A stretch of DNA of 38,844 nt, from NCBI GenBank assembly GCA_034429475.1, contig DAOUGD010000055.1:1-38844 (forward strand), read 5' to 3'. This document shows positions 18,361 to 25,636 of this stretch, one piece after another; positions within the stretch are counted from its first letter, which is position 1, and each line of letters begins with the position of its first letter. Source of the DNA: JAKQHY01 sp034429475 (GTDB lineage: Bacteria; Chloroflexota; Anaerolineae; B4-G1; SLSP01). The notes beneath the pieces were generated by a model that was given only the letters and a program-made list of their open reading frames with translations, had not been told where the DNA came from and made no database searches. The position numbers were made by a program, and so were the translations under genes.

Positions 18361-18439
18361 TCCTCACTCCTCACTCCTCATTCCTCACTCCTCATTCCTC
18401 ACTCCTCACTCCTCACTCCTCACTCCTCACTCCTCACTC
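18361..18439. repeat. Heptamer simple-sequence repeat (CACTCCT)n
   Basis: About 11 near-perfect copies of a CACTCCT heptamer, two with ATT variants, preceded by a purine-rich GAGGGGGAGA tract at 18297-18350. Its right end touches the stop codon of the carboxyltransferase gene (18440-18442). Spacer 18295-18439 holds nothing else, and no gene. Confidence 0.9.
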
Positions 18440-19921
18440 CTAACTCGCCACTTGGTACCTGCGCTTGAGGAATTCGTCCGCCGGCTGTTTGAGCATCAGG
18501 TGCAGCAGCAGGTCGCGGTGAGTCTTGACGAAGGGCAGGTCGTAGGTATCTTCCATCACGGGTGAAAGGTAGGAGGCCGGGCGGTAGCGCAGCGGCTCCT
18601 CTCCGTTCGACAGCACCTGTCGCAGCACATCGGGGTTGGGCGGCGCGGGAAGTCGGCCAAATTCGCCGCGCAGCAGCATCTTAAATTCGTTGGACACCAC
18701 CTGATAGCGTCCCAGCATGACGTTGAAGGTGGCCTGCGAAGCAACGATCTGGCTGGTCGGCGTCACCATCGGCACGTACCCCACGTCGGCGCGCACGGTA
18801 GGAATTTCGGCCATGATCGGCTCCATCAACTCCAACTTCCCCATTTGTTGGAGTTGGCTCCGCAGGTTGGTCAGCATCCCGCCGGGGATTTGGGTCGTGA
18901 AGATTTGCGGATCGAAGGCCGGGTAGCCCAATTCCTGCATCATGGTGCGGGTCGCCTGCAAAGCCTGATCCAGCGCCGCCGCGTCCCCTCTGCGCACCAG
19001 GGCGATGATGCTTTTGACGGCATTCTTGTCTATGTCTTTGAAGTGCACGGGGCGGTGGGTGGCATGGTTGGGAATGAAGTCGCGCAGTTCGGAAAAAATC
19101 TCAAACAATCGCGCCTGGACTTGCAGCAACAGCCGTTTGTTCAGTCCGTGCCGCAGCCCCATTGCCTCAGCAAAGGCGATGAGCACTTCTACGGGCGGAT
19201 GGGACGTGCCTCCCGCAAAGGGCGTGATGGCCGTGTCAATGAAGTCTATCCCGGCTTGCATAGCAATCACGGCATTGAGGGTGGCGACGCCGGCGGTGGT
19301 ATGGCTGTGGAAGGTGATGGGCACCGTGAGCCGTTCGCAGAGCTTGCGGAACAGTTCGCTGGCGATGACCGGAGTGAGCAGCCCAGCCATGTCTTTGATG
19401 GCGATCTGATCGGCGCCGGCGACTTGAAGCGCCAGGGCCAGCTCGACGAAGTAATCCGTCGTGTGAACCGGGCTGGTGGTGTACGAAATGGCCGCTTCCA
19501 CCTTGCCGCCGTAAGCTTTGGTCGCCAGGAGCGTCATCTGGAGATTGCGCAAATCGTTGAGGGCGTCAAAAATGCGCATTAACCCTACGCCGGAGCGGAC
19601 GGCCTCCTGGGTGAAAGCGATCACGAGGTCGTCGGGGAATGGCTGGTAGGCAAACAGGTTTTGCCCTCGCAGCAGCGCGCGGATTTGTGTAGAACGTCCC
19701 AGCGTCTTGCGGAAAGTATCCAGGCGTTCCCACGGGTCTTCGTTGAGATAGCGCACACAACTGTCCAGTGTGGCACCGCCCCACAATTCCAGGGTATCGA
19801 AACCGGCATCCTCCATCATTTTGAGTACGCGGAGCGCCTGTGGGGTGGTCATCCGGGTGGCGGCCAGACTTTGCTGGCCGTCCCGGAGGGTTAGGTCAAC
19901 AAAATGGATGCGTTGGGGCAT
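18440..19921 (-). CDS. Carboxyltransferase subunit: pyruvate carboxylase subunit B / transcarboxylase 5S type
   Basis: Predicted to move a carboxyl group between carboxybiotin and pyruvate/oxaloacetate. The 493-residue protein starts at the ATG at 19921 (MPQRIHFVDLTLRDGQQS), with GGAGGA at 19931-19936; an in-frame ATG at 19960 is less well placed. The TIM-barrel motifs are intact: D14 in DLTLRDGQQS, LWGGATLDSCVRYL, the lysine of IAIKDMAG expected to be carbamylated, and metal-binding histidines in FHSHTTAG. The PYC_OADA-like conserved domain follows (VRADVGYVPMVTPTSQIV, then the NEFKMLLRGEFG region). There is no C-terminal biotinyl domain with an MKM motif, so a separate carrier protein is needed. 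Neither carrier nor biotin carboxylase is in the window. It could be PycB, OadA without its carrier domain, or a transcarboxylase 5S subunit. Confidence 0.88.
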   Translation of the reverse strand: MPQRIHFVDLTLRDGQQSLAATRMTTPQALRVLKMMEDAGFDTLELWGGATLDSCVRYLNEDPWERLDTFRKTLGRSTQIRALLRGQNLFAYQPFPDDLVIAFTQEAVRSGVGLMRIFDALNDLRNLQMTLLATKAYGGKVEAAISYTTSPVHTTDYFVELALALQVAGADQIAIKDMAGLLTPVIASELFRKLCERLTVPITFHSHTTAGVATLNAVIAMQAGIDFIDTAITPFAGGTSHPPVEVLIAFAEAMGLRHGLNKRLLLQVQARLFEIFSELRDFIPNHATHRPVHFKDIDKNAVKSIIALVRRGDAAALDQALQATRTMMQELGYPAFDPQIFTTQIPGGMLTNLRSQLQQMGKLELMEPIMAEIPTVRADVGYVPMVTPTSQIVASQATFNVMLGRYQVVSNEFKMLLRGEFGRLPAPPNPDVLRQVLSNGEEPLRYRPASYLSPVMEDTYDLPFVKTHRDLLLHLMLKQPADEFLKRRYQVAS

Positions 19922-19949
19922 GATCGTTTGTCCTCCGAGTATTATAACG

Positions 19950-19977
19950 GCAAGACCCACCGGAAGGTGGGCCTTGC
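19950..19977. terminator. Hairpin upstream of the carboxyltransferase gene
   Basis: Arms GCAAG-A-CCCACC (19950-19961) and GGTGGG-C-CTTGC (19966-19977) pair with one mismatch around a GGAA loop. On the minus strand it is followed by GTTATAAT. It lies between the carboxyltransferase gene and the upstream tocopherol-cyclase-like gene. It may end transcription from that gene or act as a leader hairpin. Confidence 0.4.
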
Positions 19978-20061
19978 TATACGTTGGCTATAGTGTAGGC
20001 GACTTTGCCGCGCCTACAAAGTGTTATTTGTCATTGGATCATCGCTGGGGGATAAGAATTT

Positions 20062-20111
20062 CTCAACGGATGCAACGGGTAAGAACGGATTTTTCCGTTG
20101 CATCCGTTGAG
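20062..20111. repeat. Long inverted repeat after the tocopherol-cyclase-like gene
   Basis: Perfect 17-bp arms CTCAACGGATGCAACGG (20062-20078) and their complement (20095-20111), with a 16-nt loop that contains a third, shorter AACGGAT copy. It ends at the base before the stop codon of the gene at 20112. There is no T run on either side, so it resembles an interspersed repeat more than an intrinsic terminator. Confidence 0.75.
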
Positions 20112-21104
20112 CTATTCTCCGTTCAAGGCGGCGATGTCGCCGACGACTTCCAGCCCGGCATTGCGCCCGGTGTCGGCAAAGAGGACGCGGTCATCGGCGA
20201 GGGCCGTCAAGGTGACGCTGACGGTGGCTTGCAGCGTCTCCGGAACGCGGCGATCCATGGCGACGCGACTCGGCCCGCGCAGGTCGGCGCCAACCTGCCG
20301 GTGCGCCGTGAGTTGCAGGCGGTAGAGGCGATCCCGCAGCGTCCACGTCACGCAGTCCGGCGCGATGTCCAGGCGCTCGGTGACGGCCCCGGTGTAGGTG
20401 GCGAAGCGGTAGAGAATCCCGTCGCGCAGCAGGCCGACAATGAAGCCCCGAAACGCGTTGCCGCGCCAGGGGATGCGGGCGATCGAAGCGGTGAGGCAAA
20501 CGCCCGGCGTCGTGAAGTGGTTGGTCTGCATCCACACCCACGCGGCAGGGAACGATTGCCCCCAGTCCTTCTCGATGTAGCCGCGCCCTTCGGTGAAGGT
20601 GATGGGCTTCCCGTTGACGGTCAGCGTCCCGTAGATGCTGTGATCGAGGCTGACGACGCCGTGATAACATTCCATTTGAGGCACCCAGGCGTACCAGCCC
20701 ATAATGTTCGGCGCAACCGGCGTGCCCGGCCAGGGAACCATGTCGTAGAACACGGCTTCACCCTTGAGGGAGAGCGGGGCGCTGTCCGGCAAGTCCAACT
20801 TGAGGCTGGCCGCCGTGAAGTGGTTCGGGCCGATGCGGACGTAGAGACTCTTTTCGGCGGCCCAGAAATCTTCCAGGGGGTAGACGTGATAGGCGGCTTG
20901 CCCGCTGACGCCGTCTAACACCTGGATGAAGGCATGGGGGCCATCCTCCCCCGCGCCGAGCGAGACGCCGGGGATGACGGCATAGCGATGCTGCTCGGTT
21001 TTGTCCACCAGTTTGTAGTACCAGCCTTCGAAAAATGGCGGGCGCGCTCGATGCCCGTGGTAACATTCGGGGTGCAAAATGCTGTGCAGAAGGGAAAAGG
21101 CCAT
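20112..21104 (-). CDS. Tocopherol cyclase-like family protein
   Basis: A 330-residue protein of the family that includes plant tocopherol cyclase VTE1. The family signatures are visible: HARPPFFEGWYYKL-type opening near residue 20 (RARPPFFEGWYYKLVD), the AVIPGVSLG strand, MGWYAWVPQMECYHGVVS in the centre, and GRGYIEKDWGQSFPAAWVWM with the conserved EKDWG near residue 180. No signal peptide or membrane helix is obvious. Bacteria rarely make tocopherol, and related proteins are thought to act on or bind lipid-like substrates, so the substrate is unknown. Its ATG follows the stop of the upstream membrane-protein gene by 3 nt, which indicates translational coupling. Confidence 0.82.
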   Translation of the reverse strand: MAFSLLHSILHPECYHGHRARPPFFEGWYYKLVDKTEQHRYAVIPGVSLGAGEDGPHAFIQVLDGVSGQAAYHVYPLEDFWAAEKSLYVRIGPNHFTAASLKLDLPDSAPLSLKGEAVFYDMVPWPGTPVAPNIMGWYAWVPQMECYHGVVSLDHSIYGTLTVNGKPITFTEGRGYIEKDWGQSFPAAWVWMQTNHFTTPGVCLTASIARIPWRGNAFRGFIVGLLRDGILYRFATYTGAVTERLDIAPDCVTWTLRDRLYRLQLTAHRQVGADLRGPSRVAMDRRVPETLQATVSVTLTALADDRVLFADTGRNAGLEVVGDIAALNGE

Positions 21105-21107
21105 AGC

Positions 21108-21563
21108 TTACCTCTCTTCCAGAGCGGTGAGGGGCAGCGCGTGCGCCAGGTCGAACAGGAGCAAAGCCGCGCCCTGGAGGGCGATGCCCCACCCGCTCCC
21201 CTGCCCAAAGCGACTTTTGCGGCGCTGCGTTCCGGCCAGGGTCAGCCCGCCGGCGATGTAGAGCATATCCAGCGCGGCGTTGACCCATAGGAGGCGGGCC
21301 AGCCGTCGGCGTTCCTGGCTTTGCTGTTCGACAGCATGGGCGCTCGCCTCGGCAGCATTGCGCCGGGCGGCGCGCTCCCCAAACCAGGCCAACGCGCCGT
21401 TGATAAGGCCCCAGCCGCCGCACTGCACCCCGAAGCCCTGCCAGAAGGCGTCGCGTCGGAGGAGCAGCGGCGCGACGAGGCTCAGATTGAAGCCGGCCCA
21501 CTGCATCAGCCGCGTGCTTAACGCCACTTGATATTGCCAGATGTCCTGAATTGGTCTTGCCAT
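21108..21563 (-). CDS. Small four-helix membrane protein (DUF6992-like)
   Basis: A 151-residue integral membrane protein. Four hydrophobic segments are visible at about 20-35, 44-62, 91-109 and 124-145. A charged stretch between helices two and three (FGERAARRNAAEASAHAVEQQSQERRR) is probably cytoplasmic. The GGWGLINGALAWFG helix recalls proteins annotated as DUF6992, though I cannot confirm that without a profile search. GGGAG lies upstream of the ATG at 21563. It starts 18 nt after the histidine-kinase stop codon and ends 3 nt before the tocopherol-cyclase-like start, so the three are almost certainly co-transcribed. No biochemical function is known to me. Confidence 0.75.
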   Translation of the reverse strand: MARPIQDIWQYQVALSTRLMQWAGFNLSLVAPLLLRRDAFWQGFGVQCGGWGLINGALAWFGERAARRNAAEASAHAVEQQSQERRRLARLLWVNAALDMLYIAGGLTLAGTQRRKSRFGQGSGWGIALQGAALLLFDLAHALPLTALEER

Positions 21564-21581
21564 CGTACTCCCTTTCGTGGT

Positions 21582-24500
21582 TTATGAGGTTCTTTGCTCT
21601 TCCAGGCTTGCCGCAATGGCCCGCAGATCTTCGAACTGGGGGATGGGCAGTGTGACGCGGAACGTGGCCCCCTTCTCCAACACGCTATGCGCCGTCACTT
21701 GTCCCCCGTGGGCCGTGACGATGTCTCTAACCAGGGATAAGCCCAGGCCGGTGCCGCCGTAGCGCCGCTTCATGCTGCCGTCTACCTGGTAGAAGCGCTC
21801 AAAGACGCGCTCCAACTTGTCCTCCGGAATGCCGATGCCGCTATCGGTGACTTCGATGGTGACGGTTTTCTCGTCCTGGGTCAACTGCACCGTGATGGAA
21901 CCGCCTTCTGGGGTGAATTTGAGGGCGTTGCCGATGAGATTGTCCAACACGCGCCGCAGCTTGAGCGAATCCCCGATGATCCAGCAGGTCTCCGGGGCGA
22001 TCTCCGGGATCAGGCGCAGCTTTGCTTCGTCCATACGCACTTGAAAGTCGGCCAGGGTGTTGTGGACCAGTTCCACCAGATCAATGGCCTCGTGGCTCAT
22101 CCGCCGGCCTTCGACTTCCAGAATGGTGGTGAGGTCTTCCACCATCGTCACCAGCATTTTGGAGCGGCGGGTGATGATGGCGACGGGTTCTAGCTGCGCT
22201 TCCAGCAACTCACCCAACCGGCCATCGTGGAGCAATTCGGCATAGCCCCGAATAATCGCCAGAGGGGTGCGCAGTTCGTGCGAGACGTTTTGGATGAACT
22301 GGTTCTTGAGTTGGTCAAGTTCGCGGAGTTGTTCCAGAGCCGTCATCAGTTCGGCAGCGCGCTCCTGCACCTGAGCGTAGAGACGCGCGTTCTGAATGGC
22401 GATGCCGAGGTGCCGCCCGATGGATTCGGTCAAAGCCATGTCCCGATCGGTGAAACGCTTTTCGGGTGTGAGGCTGAACAGTCCCAGTGTGCCGATGAGG
22501 GCGTCGCCGACTGTGACTGGCGCGCCCACCAGGGCTGCGGCGCCCGCGGCGACCATTTCGGGCCAGGCCTGGGGATGCTGGCTGTATTCGGTGAGCAGGA
22601 TCGGCTGGCGGGTCTTGACGATGTGCCACGAGACGCCCTGTCCCTGTGGCAATTGACGCGCGGTACGTTCTGGCAGGTTGAAGGTGTAAGGGACGCTCAG
22701 CGTCGCGCCATCTTCGGAAAGCAAGCGCAGGCTCGCGGCGTCGGCGCCGACCAGTTCGGCGGCTTGCTGCACGGCGTTGTGCAGAATATCGGCCAGATTA
22801 AGCCCCTGGCTGATAGTGCGGGTGAAGGCGTTGAGGCGTCGTTCGCGTTCCAGGGTCTCGGCGATTTCGCTGAAGAGCCGGGCTTTTTCAATGCCGGCCG
22901 CCAGTTGGTGGGCGAAAGTCATCAACAGCCGCTCGTCGTCGCTGGTGAAGGCATAGGGACGAGGACTTTCGGCATTCACCACGCCGATGAGGGCGCCCCC
23001 GGCCTTCAGGGGGACGCACAGTTCGGAGCGCAGGTTCGAATCGAACACAATGTAGTTTTCTTTCTGGGAGATATCTCCGATGTTGCACGGACGGCCGGTT
23101 TGCACCACTTGTCCGGTAACGCCGCGTCCGATGGGGATGGTCGGCGACTCTGGATGGGCGCCGTACCAGCGGTAAGACGGGTGAAAGCGTAAGTAGTCGT
23201 CTTTCACCAGGAGGATGCCGAAACTATCGGGGTATAACGTCTGGCCAAGCAAATCGGTGGCGCACTCGATGAGTGCATCTTCGTGCGTCACCTGGGCGGC
23301 GGTGGTGGCGACGCCGTGCAGGATGGCGAGTTCGTTCAGTTGGCGTTGGGTGGCCTCGAAGAGCCGGACGTTGTGAATGACGATGGCCGCCTGGTCGCCC
23401 AGGAAGCCCAGGATGCGCAGCTCGTTTTCGTCAAATTGATGCGGGGCCGCATACGCGACGTTCAACACGCCAACCACTTCGTCGTCAATGCACAGCGGCA
23501 ATCCGGCAATGGCGCCGCTCCAGGCGGTGTCTTTGAACAGGGGATGGCCGGCAATCCGATCCACAGCGATCAGTTTTTTGGTACGGGCGGCCGTGTAGGT
23601 GACGCCGTTTTCCCGCAGTTCGGTGAAAGGGTGATGCTCGGCGGCGGCGTCGCGCCAGCGCGCCGCGCCAAAACGCAACGTTTTGCCATCATAGAGGAAG
23701 ATGTGAACGTCATCGGCCGTGGTAAGTTTGAGCGCGCTTTCCAGGATGGCGTGCAGGGCTGGTTCAAGGGCCAGGTTTTTGGTCAACTGCAATTCGGCCT
23801 GCCGCAGCGTTTCCAGTTCGGTGGAGCGGTCGCATTCGGCCTGGAACAGGCGCGTATTTTCGATGGAGATGGCGACCTGGGTAGCCAGGACTTCCAACAG
23901 GGCGGCGTTTTCAGCATCCAGGCCGCGCACCTGATTGCTTTTAGCGTCAATAACGCCCGTGATCTGTCCCTTGTACGTCAGCGGCACCGCCAATTCGGCC
24001 TGGGTGTCGGGCAAAAGCCGCCAGGGGACAAAATCGGGATGTGCGTGGACGTCTGCGACGAGCAGGGTTTGACCGGCGGCGGCGGCCTGTCCGGCGATGC
24101 CTTCTCCCAGAGCCTGAGTGTCGCCGGGATGAAAGTCACCACCGATATAGCCGCCGTAACCGGCTTTGAAGACCAGCCGGCCTTCTTCTACCAGGGCGAT
24201 CTCGCAGTTGTACAGCGACAGCAGTTCAACGACGAGGTGGGTAATGGCCGGCAGTAATTCATCCATACTGAGAATGGAGGTAATTTTGTGGCCTACGTCG
24301 TAGATGGTGGCGAACTCCCGCGCGCGCCGTCTGGCCCTCTCCAGCCCGCGCAGGCGGTCAATGGCCGTCGCCAACTGACCGGCCAGGGTGCTCAAAAGGT
24401 GTTCATCGTATTCCGTGAAGGCGTTATTTTGACTGCTTTCGGCATTGACGACGCCGATGATGTTTCCGCCGACGGTGAGAGGTACGCACAGTTCTGAACC

Positions 24501-25451
24501 GGCGGTGAGGGTGGCCGGGATGTAAGCCGGCTCCTGGCTGACGTCCGGGACGTAGCGCGGTTTGCCGCTGATGACGACGGCGCCGGTGACGCCGACGCCG
24601 GGCGGCAACGCCTCGAGCTTCGCCGCACCCTGGTGGTGATAAGACTGATGTGGCTGTAGGAGGCCGGTTTTTGCATCTAACAATATCACGCCGAAATTGT
24701 CAGGATAGAGCGCTGCGCCAATGAGGTGGGTGGCGCGTTCAATGAGTTCATCCTCGTTTTGAGCCTCCGCGCCGGCGCCGGCGACTGCGTGCAGCACGGT
24801 CAGTTCGTCAACTTTGCGCCGCAGCGTTTTGTCGGTGTTTTGCAGCTCGTCGAGCGCCTGTTCCAGCAGGTCAATCTGCCCGCTCATGCGGATGGTTTGC
24901 CACACCAGGCCCAGGCCGAGGATGAGGCTCAAAATGATGGTGAAGCCGCTCATCATCGTAGGGGCTATGTTAAGACGGAAGGGCAGGGGGAGCAGATCGA
25001 TGATGACTACGCCGCCGATCAATAAAATTAAGAAGGTGCCCCACTGTATCCATTTTTGCGGTATGAGCAGATTGCCGATCAGGGGAATAAGCAATATCAA
25101 GCTGAAGACAAGCTCGATGGTGATGCCCTTGAACAGCAGTTGTGTGCCGCCATAACAAATCGCCACACTGGCTATGAGCCAGGTTCCCACATGTGAAAAG
25201 GTTTTGCGTCGGGTCGCGTGCCAGGCTTCCCATATGCAGAACAGCGCCAGGTGAAGCAAAGGCACGATGGCCAGCAGTTGCCAGACGCGATTTTGGGCAT
25301 AAGACAGGAGGGTGAACAGGAGCGCGAACACGATACTTCCTCCCACCACACCGATCAATTGTTTGATGTAAAGTGTACTTTGCTGTGTGGCATGGAGGGA
25401 ACTGGGAGAGATGACCTCCATAATCCGTTGCCGTATATTTTGATGGGGCAT
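21582..25451 (-). CDS. Membrane-bound histidine kinase with five GAF domains
   Basis: A 1289-residue sensor kinase. The N-terminus carries about six membrane helices between residues 32 and 186, followed by a short coiled coil (DLLEQALDELQNTDKTLRRK). Five GAF domains follow, at roughly 215-370, 380-535, 550-700, 705-865 and 880-1040. The HisKA domain has the phospho-acceptor H1058 in NVSHELRTPLA. The HATPase domain has the N box DNLIGNALKFTPEGG, G1 DSGIGIP and G2 GGTGLGLSLV. All catalytic motifs are intact and there is no receiver domain. The ligand of the GAF domains cannot be read from sequence. GAGGAAGG precedes the ATG at 25451. No response regulator is encoded nearby. The kinase is instead the first gene of a unit with a membrane protein and a tocopherol-cyclase-like protein. 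Confidence 0.92.
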   Translation of the reverse strand: MPHQNIRQRIMEVISPSSLHATQQSTLYIKQLIGVVGGSIVFALLFTLLSYAQNRVWQLLAIVPLLHLALFCIWEAWHATRRKTFSHVGTWLIASVAICYGGTQLLFKGITIELVFSLILLIPLIGNLLIPQKWIQWGTFLILLIGGVVIIDLLPLPFRLNIAPTMMSGFTIILSLILGLGLVWQTIRMSGQIDLLEQALDELQNTDKTLRRKVDELTVLHAVAGAGAEAQNEDELIERATHLIGAALYPDNFGVILLDAKTGLLQPHQSYHHQGAAKLEALPPGVGVTGAVVISGKPRYVPDVSQEPAYIPATLTAGSELCVPLTVGGNIIGVVNAESSQNNAFTEYDEHLLSTLAGQLATAIDRLRGLERARRRAREFATIYDVGHKITSILSMDELLPAITHLVVELLSLYNCEIALVEEGRLVFKAGYGGYIGGDFHPGDTQALGEGIAGQAAAAGQTLLVADVHAHPDFVPWRLLPDTQAELAVPLTYKGQITGVIDAKSNQVRGLDAENAALLEVLATQVAISIENTRLFQAECDRSTELETLRQAELQLTKNLALEPALHAILESALKLTTADDVHIFLYDGKTLRFGAARWRDAAAEHHPFTELRENGVTYTAARTKKLIAVDRIAGHPLFKDTAWSGAIAGLPLCIDDEVVGVLNVAYAAPHQFDENELRILGFLGDQAAIVIHNVRLFEATQRQLNELAILHGVATTAAQVTHEDALIECATDLLGQTLYPDSFGILLVKDDYLRFHPSYRWYGAHPESPTIPIGRGVTGQVVQTGRPCNIGDISQKENYIVFDSNLRSELCVPLKAGGALIGVVNAESPRPYAFTSDDERLLMTFAHQLAAGIEKARLFSEIAETLERERRLNAFTRTISQGLNLADILHNAVQQAAELVGADAASLRLLSEDGATLSVPYTFNLPERTARQLPQGQGVSWHIVKTRQPILLTEYSQHPQAWPEMVAAGAAALVGAPVTVGDALIGTLGLFSLTPEKRFTDRDMALTESIGRHLGIAIQNARLYAQVQERAAELMTALEQLRELDQLKNQFIQNVSHELRTPLAIIRGYAELLHDGRLGELLEAQLEPVAIITRRSKMLVTMVEDLTTILEVEGRRMSHEAIDLVELVHNTLADFQVRMDEAKLRLIPEIAPETCWIIGDSLKLRRVLDNLIGNALKFTPEGGSITVQLTQDEKTVTIEVTDSGIGIPEDKLERVFERFYQVDGSMKRRYGGTGLGLSLVRDIVTAHGGQVTAHSVLEKGATFRVTLPIPQFEDLRAIAASLEEQRTS

Positions 25452-25577
25452 ACCTTCCTCTATATTTTTACCTCAGGTGTGCTACAACCAATGTTCTCTT
25501 AGTATACTTAAAATTGGGTTATAAGGAAATTATCAGGCAGGCGCTAGGTAGGTGGGGGGTCTTGCCCGGGGGGACGG

Positions 25578-25606
25578 TTGGCAACTTTTTCACCATCGGA
25601 TACAAT
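25578..25606 (+). promoter_or_regulatory. Predicted strong sigma-70 promoter of the transketolase gene
   Basis: TTGGCA (-35, 25578-25583) and TACAAT (-10, 25601-25606) are separated by exactly 17 nt. Transcription would start near 25613, giving a leader of about 24 nt. The gap 25452-25636 also has to hold the promoter of the divergent histidine-kinase gene; a TATACT on the minus strand at 25506-25501 is a candidate -10. Confidence 0.7.
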
Positions 25607-25636
25607 AAGCCCTAACTTTTAACTCAGGAGATGCTC

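Noticed and set aside
18361..18439. Possible CRISPR array
   Set aside because: The heptamer is contiguous with no unique spacers, so it is a microsatellite.
22227..24257. Two plus-strand open frames over the histidine kinase
   Set aside because: Both are shadows of the GAF region; the minus-strand frame carries every catalytic motif.
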